Shown here: one piece after another, positions 48,643-54,645 of the stretch
Numbering within the stretch: position 1 is the first letter of the stretch
How the letters are laid out: each line of letters starts with the position of its first letter
Origin: Knoellia sinensis KCTC 19936
GTDB lineage: Bacteria; Actinomycetota; Actinomycetes; Actinomycetales; Dermatophilaceae
Direction of reading: 5' to 3'
Length of the DNA: 64,000 nucleotides
NCBI RefSeq assembly: GCF_000768705.1
Contig: NZ_AVPJ01000014.1
Location: 30,452 to 94,451, forward strand
Program-made: the position numbers and the translations under genes
Notes under the pieces: model-generated
Seen by the model: only the letters and a program-made list of their open reading frames with translations
Told to the model about the DNA's origin: nothing
Database searches by the model: none

Positions 48643-48992
48643 TGCATGACGAGCACGAGGAGGATCACGCCAGCCAGGACCAGCGTGATGATCAGGAACG
48701 GGATGATCGTGGGGAAGGGGAGCGGCCGACCCTCCCGCATCGCCTGCTCCACACGCAGCCAGCGAACGCCTGCACCGATCGCCACGACGGCTCCGACGAC
48801 GATGAGCAGGGCTGCGAGGGTCCCCCGCACGGTCTCGTCGAGATTCACGCCGAACCCCTCGAGCGCCACGGCACCAGCGATGAGCGCGAGCCCGGTCCGG
48901 ATCCACGCGAGGAACGTTCGCTCGTTCGCGAGGGTGAAGCGCGGGTCGGGTTCGCTCCCGCTCCCGAGGAATCGGCGTGCGCGTTCGGCCAT
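48639..48992 (-). CDS. DUF202 membrane protein, first of a pair (YidH-like)
   Basis: 117 residues. FTLANERTFLAWIRTGLALI near residue 21 is the DUF202 signature, followed by three helices. ATG 48992 (MAERARRF) is the conserved start; the longer frame to 49076 overlaps the promoter of the divergent DUF2277 gene. The two DUF202 genes are unequal in sequence and probably form a heteromeric unit. Confidence 0.85.
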   Translation of the reverse strand: MAERARRFLGSGSEPDPRFTLANERTFLAWIRTGLALIAGAVALEGFGVNLDETVRGTLAALLIVVGAVVAIGAGVRWLRVEQAMREGRPLPFPTIIPFLIITLVLAGVILLVLVMQ

Positions 48993-49062
48993 GGAGTCGA
49001 CCCTAGCCACAGCGGAAGGCGACGCACTGTCGGGAGTCAGCGGTGCGGCATACATTGAAGGT

Positions 49063-49341
49063 ATGTGCCGAAACATTCGTCAGCTGCACAACTTCGAGCC
49101 CCCCGCCACGGATTCGGAGGTGTATGCCGCAGCGCTCCAGTACGTGCGCAAGGTGAGTGGGTCGACCAAGCCTTCACAGGCGAACCAGGCGGCCTTCGAT
49201 GCCGCCGTCGCCGAGGTGGCGCACGCGACGCAGCACCTGCTCGACCACCTCGTCACGACAGCGCCGCCCAAGGACCGTGAGGTCGAGGCGGCGAAGGCCC
49301 GTGCGCGGTCGGCCGAGCGCTACGGTCGCGCCGCTGGCTGA
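49063..49341 (+). CDS. DUF2277 family protein
   Basis: 92 residues. Near-perfect match to the family pattern: MCRNIRQLHNFEPPATDSEV at the start, QYVRKVSGSTKPSQANQAAF in the middle and LVTTAPPKDREVEAAKARAR at the end. The family is small, cytoplasmic and widespread in actinobacteria; no function is established. ATG 49063 follows TTGAAGGT. Confidence 0.88.
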   Translation: MCRNIRQLHNFEPPATDSEVYAAALQYVRKVSGSTKPSQANQAAFDAAVAEVAHATQHLLDHLVTTAPPKDREVEAAKARARSAERYGRAAG

Positions 49342-49371
49342 GTCCAGCGCTTGTCGCCCCAACGTCAGGCG

Positions 49372-50154
49372 TCAGGCCGTGGGTCGGACGGTGAGGATCT
49401 GGTTGAGCGTTCCGATGGGGCCGTCCTCGTCGTGCAGAACCGTGCTGGTGAGGCCGATGCCGTTGTCCCCGAACGTGACCGACGTGTCGAAGCCCACCCA
49501 CCCCGGACGTGGTGCCCGAGTGAGGTGAGCGGTGAGGTCGAGGTTGGGGAAGGCGACCTTCTGCGGGTCCTCGCGCACGGTCATCCCGTTGGCGATGTCG
49601 AGCAGGCCGATTGCCGCAGCCGTGGGGGAGAAGGGCTCGTCGACGAGGGGCTCGTCGGTGCGCACCCAGAAGTGCGCGCGACCCGGCTCCTGCTGCTGTC
49701 GCCGCAGGTGAGCCGACTTGATGAAACCGCCCGGCCAGACCGTCGTGGGGTCCCATTCGGGGGTGTGGGCAGGGCCAGGGAGTGGCTGCGTCGGAGTGCC
49801 AGCGACGACGGTGGTGTCGCGGGTCTGCATCAGCCAGGCGCGGAGGACAACGGCGGGGCGGCCGCCATGGATCAGCCTCGCTTCGACGAGTTCGATGCTG
49901 CGGCCGGGGCGCACGACCTTCACCTCGGTGTCGACGTCCTCGATGGGCAGGACACCGAGGATGTCGAAGGAGAGTCGGCACAGAGGGAGTGCCTGACCGG
50001 GCTCCTTCCCGTGGCGATGGTCGCGATCGCGCTCGACGACGTGGGCGAGCAGTCCGAGGGCGGGGGCGATGTGCTGCTCGTCGAGAGTCCAGGCGCCGCC
50101 GGTGTGCTCGGTGGCGCGGAACGTCGAAGGACCAGTGCGTTCGAAGTAGGCCAT
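49372..50154 (-). CDS. Thioesterase-family protein, acyl-CoA type
   Basis: 260 residues in two hot-dog halves, as in TesB-like or acyl-CoA thioesterase proteins of actinobacteria. Half 1 holds GGAWTLDEQHIAPALGLLAH, LSFDILGVLPIEDVDTEV and RLIHGGRPAVVLRAWLMQT. Half 2 holds FSPTAAAIGLLDIANGM, NLDLTAHLTRAPRPGWVGFD and the typical GIGLTSTVLHDEDGPIGTLN. It probably hydrolyses acyl-CoA. ATG 50154 (MAYFERTG) is the family-like start. Divergent from dnaB. Confidence 0.82.
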   Translation of the reverse strand: MAYFERTGPSTFRATEHTGGAWTLDEQHIAPALGLLAHVVERDRDHRHGKEPGQALPLCRLSFDILGVLPIEDVDTEVKVVRPGRSIELVEARLIHGGRPAVVLRAWLMQTRDTTVVAGTPTQPLPGPAHTPEWDPTTVWPGGFIKSAHLRRQQQEPGRAHFWVRTDEPLVDEPFSPTAAAIGLLDIANGMTVREDPQKVAFPNLDLTAHLTRAPRPGWVGFDTSVTFGDNGIGLTSTVLHDEDGPIGTLNQILTVRPTA

Positions 50155-50635
50155 GGGCCGATCTTGTCGCATGCCGCGACGTCAACCGGAAACGTCGTTG
50201 CAGGTCAGGGATACCACGGGTAGGTCGCCTGGTGCGCAAACGGTCTCGCCGGAGCGGCCTTCCAGCGAGTGTGACGTGGGCCATGTGGATGGGACACGCC
50301 CGAAAGTTTCTTTTGCACACATGCGGTGGACAGCAACCTCGCAGGTCAGAGGGCCGAATTCTCACGCTGCGACGGTTCGTCCACAGGGCTGTCCACGGAC
50401 TGTGCACAACAGGACCGGGCGTTTTCCACCCCCTGTCCACAGGTTGTCCCCAGGGTCTCGAAATCGTATGCCGCGTGGATTGGGACGCTGCCGGGTGGAC
50501 GTTCTAAGTTGGGCCGGGTTGGACTTCCAGGACCACTCATATGCCCGTCTCCCGGCACTGTCGGTGGGGGCTGATGGACTGGACCACACGGCATACAGGG
50601 TTGTCAGCAACGTTCTCGACAGAAGGGGTGGGCGG
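50155..50635. other. 481-base gap between the thioesterase gene and dnaB
   Basis: No convincing gene. It holds the DnaA-box-like cluster (50377-50452) and two copies of the octamer GTATGCCG/CGGCATAC (50466, 50589). The dnaB reading frame stays open through the gap, but the translation is not DnaB-like. Confidence 0.6.
50377..50452. promoter_or_regulatory. Cluster of DnaA-box-like 9-mers upstream of dnaB
   Basis: Against the actinobacterial consensus TTGTCCACA, there are one-mismatch sites at 50377 (TCGTCCACA), 50401 (TGTGCACAA, minus strand), 50433 (CTGTCCACA) and 50444 (TTGTCCCCA), and two-mismatch sites at 50389 (CTGTCCACG) and 50422 (TTTTCCACC). Six related sites in 76 bases is dense. DnaA control of dnaB or DnaA titration is possible. 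Confidence 0.55.
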
Positions 50636-53600
50636 GTGTCGATCGCGGAGCTCAGCAACACCTATGCGGGCTCGAGCGACGGTCCTCCCGATGACCGACT
50701 TCCTCCGCAGGACCTTGGTGCCGAGCAGTCCGTGCTCGGGTCGATGCTCCTCAACAAGGATGCGATCGCCGACTGCCTCGAGGTCACGAAGTCGACGGAC
50801 TTCTATCGGCCGGCGCACGAGCTGATCTATGACGCGGTCCTCGACCTCTATGGGCGCGGCGAGCCCGCCGATGCGATCACCGTCGCCGACGAGCTCAACA
50901 AGCGCGGCGACCTGACGCGGGTCGGTGGGCAGGCCTACCTCCACCAGCTCATCCAGTCGGTGCCGACTGCGGCCAACGCCGGCTACTACGCCGAGATCGT
51001 TCACGAGCGGGCGGTGTTGCGGCGCCTCGTCGAGGCCGGCACGCGCATCGTGCAGATGGGTTATGGCCAGGGAGAGGGTGACGTCGACGAGATCGTCAAC
51101 CGCGCCCAGGCCGAGGTCTACTCGGTCGCGGAGAAGCGCGGCGGTGAGGACTACCACCAGCTCGGCGAGATCCTCAACGCGACGATGGAGGAGATCGAGG
51201 CCGCGGCCGGGCGCACCGACGAAATGACGGGTGTGCCGACCGGGTTCATCGAGCTCGACCAGCTGACCAACGGGCTGCACCCCGGCCAGATGATCGTCGT
51301 CGCGGCTCGCCCTGCGGTGGGCAAGGCCTTGGCTCTGGACACGCCACTGCCGACGCCGTCCGGCTGGACGACGATGGGCGAGGTGGCTGTGGGTGACTCG
51401 CTGCTCGATGCATCGGGTCGCCCCACCCGCGTCGTGGCGGCGACCGAGGTCATGGCGGGGCGGCCGTGCTTCGAGGTCGAGTTCTCCGACGGTTCGGTCA
51501 TCGTCGCCGACGCCGAACACCAGTGGGCTATCGAGGCGGGCGAGATCGTCACGACTCAGCAGATGGTCGACCTTGGGTTGCGTACCAAGGTCGCTCACGA
51601 CACGCGCTACGTCCAGGACATTCGGCGTGTGCCGTCCGTCCCGGTTCGCTGCGTCGAGGTGGACAACGCGGATCACCTGTATCTGGCTGGTCCCACGAAG
51701 GTGCCAACGCACAACTCGACGCTGGGAATCGACATCGCCCGGGCGGCTGCGATCAAGCACAACATGGCGACTGCGGTGTTCTCGCTCGAAATGAGTCGCA
51801 CCGAGATCACGATGCGCATCCTCTCCGCCGAGGCGACGATCCAACTCCAGGATCTCCGCAAGGGCCTCAAGGGTCAGGAGCAGTGGAACAAGCTCGCCCG
51901 CATCATGGGCAAGATCTCCGATGCCCCTCTCTTCATTGACGATTCGCCCAACATGTCGCTCATGGAGATCCGCTCCAAGTGCCGCCGCCTCAAGCAGCAA
52001 CACAACCTGCGGATGGTCATCATTGACTACCTCCAGCTCATGAGCTCGGGCAAGAAAGTCGAGTCGCGTCAGCAGGAAGTCGCTGAGTTCTCGCGTGCGC
52101 TCAAGCTGTTGGCCAAGGAGCTTGAGGTCCCGGTCATCGCGATCTCCCAGCTGAACCGTGGTCCGGAGCAGCGCACCGACAAGCGTCCGCAGATGTCAGA
52201 TCTTCGTGAATCCGGTTGTCTCCCAGCCGAGACGCGTATCCTCCGCGCTGACACCGGGGCCGAGACGACGATCGGAGAGATCGCTCGCTCCGGCGAGAAG
52301 GACCTCACGGTCTGGGCCCTCGATGACGGGCTCCGCTACACGAAGCGCACGATGACACACGCCTTCTCGACGGGCACGGCGCCGGTATTCAAGCTGACGT
52401 TGGCCTCCGGCAAGACCGTCCGCTCAACGGAGAACCATCCGTTCCTCACTTACGAGGGGTGGTCGCCGCTCGCCTCACTGCGTGCGGGGGATCGGATCGC
52501 CGTGCCGCGCCACGTCCCTTCGCCACTCTTGGTCAGTGATTGGGCCGACGGTGAAGTGATCATGCTGGCGCACCTCATCGGTGACGGGTCGTTCGTAAAG
52601 CGTCAGCCGATTCGCTACGCGAGCATCGACGAGGCGAACCTCGAGGCCGTGACGAAGGCTGCTCTGGTCTTCGGGATCTCGGCCGTGCGCGACGAGTACG
52701 CCGTCGCCCGCTGCACGACATTGCGGCTCCCGGCGCCGTTCCGGTTGGCGCGGGGAAAGCGAAACCCCATCGCAGAGTGGCTTGACGGCTTGGGCCTGTT
52801 CGGCGCGCGCTTGCACGAAAAGTTCGTCCCGCGCGACGTCTCCAACCTCCCGAAGGAGCAGATCGCCCTCTTCATCCGTCACATCTGGGCAACTGACGGC
52901 TCTGTCACTGTGAACAAGAGCGGCCGCGGGGGCCGCATCTATTACGCGTCAACCTCGAGGCGGCTGGTTGACGACCTGTCGCGCCTCCTGCTGCGGTTCG
53001 GGGTCCAGACCCGGATTCGCGTGACCAAGAAGGCGGGCTATCGCGACGGCTACACGTTGGACATCTCCGGCGTGGACAGTCAGCGACGCTTCCTCCAGGA
53101 GATCGGCGTTCACGGTGCGCGTGGTGTCGCGGCAGCGCGACTGCTCGACATCGTGCGGGGCCTGACGGGCAACACGAACGTCGACACGATCCCGAAGCAG
53201 GTCTGGGACGACGTCCGTGAATCCATGTCCTCTCAAGGAATGACCACCCGCGAGTTCCAAGCCGCGATGGGAACTCAATACTGCGGATCGGCGATGTATG
53301 CCAATGCTCCCTCACGCCAGCGGCTCGCCAAGGTTGCGGACGTTCTCGACGACGCGGACTTGGAGCTGATGGCTGTTAACGACGTGTTCTGGGATTCGGT
53401 GGTCGCAGTCGAACCGGATGGATTCGAAGAGGTCTACGACGCAACGGTTCTCGATTGCCACAACTTCATCGCGAACGGCATCGCGGTGCACAACTCGATC
53501 GAGCAGGACGCTGACATGGTGATCCTTTTGCACCGTGACAGGTCCGACCCCGAGCGTGATGGCGAAGCTGACGTGATCGTGGCCAAGCACCGAAATGGCC

Positions 53601-53677
53601 CGACCGCCGACATCGTGCTGGCCTTCCAGGGTCACTACAGCCGGTTCAGCAACATGGCCAAGGACGGCGGCTTCTAG
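50636..53677 (+). CDS. dnaB: Replicative DNA helicase DnaB with two inteins
   Basis: 1013 residues, of which 457 remain after removal of the inteins, the normal DnaB size. The N-terminal domain is DLGAEQSVLGSMLLNKDAI near residue 25. The RecA-like domain has GFIELDQLTNGLHPGQMIVV, the P-loop ARPAVGK split from STLG by intein 1, Walker B VIIDYLQLM and QMSDLRESG split from SIEQDADMV by intein 2. It unwinds DNA at the replication fork as a hexamer. GTG 50636 follows AGAAGGGG. It ends GHYSRFSNMAKDGGF at a TAG only one base before the proposed transposon end. Confidence 0.96.
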   Translation: MSIAELSNTYAGSSDGPPDDRLPPQDLGAEQSVLGSMLLNKDAIADCLEVTKSTDFYRPAHELIYDAVLDLYGRGEPADAITVADELNKRGDLTRVGGQAYLHQLIQSVPTAANAGYYAEIVHERAVLRRLVEAGTRIVQMGYGQGEGDVDEIVNRAQAEVYSVAEKRGGEDYHQLGEILNATMEEIEAAAGRTDEMTGVPTGFIELDQLTNGLHPGQMIVVAARPAVGKALALDTPLPTPSGWTTMGEVAVGDSLLDASGRPTRVVAATEVMAGRPCFEVEFSDGSVIVADAEHQWAIEAGEIVTTQQMVDLGLRTKVAHDTRYVQDIRRVPSVPVRCVEVDNADHLYLAGPTKVPTHNSTLGIDIARAAAIKHNMATAVFSLEMSRTEITMRILSAEATIQLQDLRKGLKGQEQWNKLARIMGKISDAPLFIDDSPNMSLMEIRSKCRRLKQQHNLRMVIIDYLQLMSSGKKVESRQQEVAEFSRALKLLAKELEVPVIAISQLNRGPEQRTDKRPQMSDLRESGCLPAETRILRADTGAETTIGEIARSGEKDLTVWALDDGLRYTKRTMTHAFSTGTAPVFKLTLASGKTVRSTENHPFLTYEGWSPLASLRAGDRIAVPRHVPSPLLVSDWADGEVIMLAHLIGDGSFVKRQPIRYASIDEANLEAVTKAALVFGISAVRDEYAVARCTTLRLPAPFRLARGKRNPIAEWLDGLGLFGARLHEKFVPRDVSNLPKEQIALFIRHIWATDGSVTVNKSGRGGRIYYASTSRRLVDDLSRLLLRFGVQTRIRVTKKAGYRDGYTLDISGVDSQRRFLQEIGVHGARGVAAARLLDIVRGLTGNTNVDTIPKQVWDDVRESMSSQGMTTREFQAAMGTQYCGSAMYANAPSRQRLAKVADVLDDADLELMAVNDVFWDSVVAVEPDGFEEVYDATVLDCHNFIANGIAVHNSIEQDADMVILLHRDRSDPERDGEADVIVAKHRNGPTADIVLAFQGHYSRFSNMAKDGGF
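51326..51715 (+). other. Intein 1 of DnaB, class 3 mini-intein in the P-loop
   Basis: 130 residues between GK and S of the Walker A motif. It starts with Ala (ALALDTPLPTPSGWTTMGEV), not Cys or Ser. The class 3 Trp-Cys-Thr triad is present: Trp in ADAEHQW, Cys in VPVRCVEVD and Thr in VPTHN. It ends His-Asn before Ser. There is no homing endonuclease. In class 3 inteins the internal Cys makes the first attack. Confidence 0.92.
52217..53494 (+). other. Intein 2 of DnaB with LAGLIDADG homing endonuclease
   Basis: 426 residues between LRESG and SIEQDAD. A class 1 intein: Cys1 (CLPAETRILRADTG), block B RSTENHPF, block F VYDATVLDCHNFI and the end IAVHN before Ser. The endonuclease motifs are MLAHLIGDGSF and FIRHIWATDGSV, both with the acidic residue needed for cutting, so homing activity may be intact. 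Confidence 0.93.
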
Positions 53678-53692
53678 TTGTCGAGATCGGTC

Positions 53693-53734
53693 CTACTTTT
53701 CACAAACGGGGTTCTATGTTTCATACAGGGGTTC
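53693..53734. repeat. Two tandem end repeats, candidate TnsB-binding sites
   Basis: CTAC-TTTTCA-CAAAC-GGGGTTC (53693-53714) and CTAT-GTTTCA-TACA-GGGGTTC (53714-53734) share CTA, TTTCA and GGGGTTC at one helical-turn-like spacing of 21 bases. They lie 14 bases inside the proposed end, as TnsB sites do in Tn7. Confidence 0.6.
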
Positions 53735-53819
53735 ACGGCGTGTCTGGTTGCCAGATCGCAAGTGCTGCGCTAGTGCGCGGTGGGGTGGGAGGTCTACCCT
53801 CTTCCCACTAGAAATGCGT

Positions 53820-53851
53820 CGAGGGCGCCCCGTTGCAGCGGGACGCCCTCG
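53820..53851. promoter_or_regulatory. Hairpin in the tnsA leader
   Basis: CGAGGGCG and CGCCCTCG with an inner CCCG/CGGG, one mismatch and a six-base loop, 45 bases upstream of the tnsA start. It could block read-through from dnaB into the transposition genes, or terminate dnaB. The rest of 53735-53895 shows nothing else. Confidence 0.5.
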
Positions 53852-53895
53852 TGAGACAAGAACCTGATCCGGTCGAGGACGCAGGAGGAGTTGTC

Positions 53896-54645
53896 ATGCC
53901 CAGTGTAGTGCTGAAATCTGTGGGTGCCCACGTCGGCTCTGCGACGTGGTCGTTCTGTGTGGGTGGGGCCCGTCGGGCGCCGTGGTCGTGGCTGCAGGGG
54001 CCGCCGCCGGTGCGTGAGCTCAGCCCGGTGCGTCGGACGAAGTCTGGTCGGTTGTCGCGGAACATCCCGGTGCAGGCGATCTCGTTGACGACGGATGGGT
54101 GGCTGTTCCTGGAGTCCGGTCTGGAGCATGAACTGATGATGTTGCTCGACCGGTTGTCAGGGACCGTGTGGTTGGTGGGGCAACCGGCCCGGCTGAAGTG
54201 GGAAGACGGGGTGAAGCATGTCCCGGACCTGTTGAGCGTGGATCGTGACGGGGCGGTGACGATCTGGGATGCGCGCCATCCGCATCGGCGCGACGAGACC
54301 TTCGACGTGGTGTCGTCCAGGACGGCCAAGGCGTGCGCCGAGATCGGGTGGGGTTATGTGCTCTTTGGCGGCTTCCCGGAGGTGGAGTCGCTGAACCTGC
54401 GATGGATCGCCGGCGCTCGTCGCCCGCCGGAGTGGTTGGAGCCGGCCAGGGCCACGTTGCGTCGCGTCGTGGAGGGGGACACCACCACGGTGGGTGACGT
54501 CCTGGCCGCCGACGACGGTCGCGGCTTTCTGACGTCGTCGATGTGGCACTTGGTGTGGACCGGTGAACTGACCATGGACCTCAGGGCGCCGTGGGGTCGC
54601 TCCACGGCGATTGCGTGGGCGACTGCCGAAGTGGGGGCGCCATGA
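53896..54645 (+). CDS. tnsA: TnsA-like transposon endonuclease subunit
   Basis: 249 residues. TnsA makes the 5' strand cuts that allow cut-and-paste Tn7 transposition with TnsB. The fold marks are SLTTDGWLFLESGLEHELMM (catalytic Glu near residue 81) and KHVPDLLSVDRDGAVTIWDA with the Asp near residue 110. The usual (Q/E/D)xK step is here Asp-Ala-Arg, an Arg where Lys is expected. ATG 53896 has GGAGGAG eight bases upstream, the best ribosome site in the element. The stop overlaps tnsB by ATGA. The family assignment rests on motif spacing and operon position. Confidence 0.8.
   Translation: MPSVVLKSVGAHVGSATWSFCVGGARRAPWSWLQGPPPVRELSPVRRTKSGRLSRNIPVQAISLTTDGWLFLESGLEHELMMLLDRLSGTVWLVGQPARLKWEDGVKHVPDLLSVDRDGAVTIWDARHPHRRDETFDVVSSRTAKACAEIGWGYVLFGGFPEVESLNLRWIAGARRPPEWLEPARATLRRVVEGDTTTVGDVLAADDGRGFLTSSMWHLVWTGELTMDLRAPWGRSTAIAWATAEVGAP

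Noticed and set aside
50377..50452. DnaA-box cluster as the chromosomal origin
   Set aside because: dnaA and dnaN are not adjacent, no AT-rich unwinding region is visible, and most boxes have mismatches.
50153..50635. dnaB starting upstream at 50153
   Set aside because: The open frame runs through the DnaA-box region and encodes low-quality sequence; GTG 50636 gives the normal DnaB N-terminus with a ribosome site.
50537..52003. 488-codon minus-strand frame opposite dnaB
   Set aside because: Shadow of dnaB, extending across intein 1; no family motifs.
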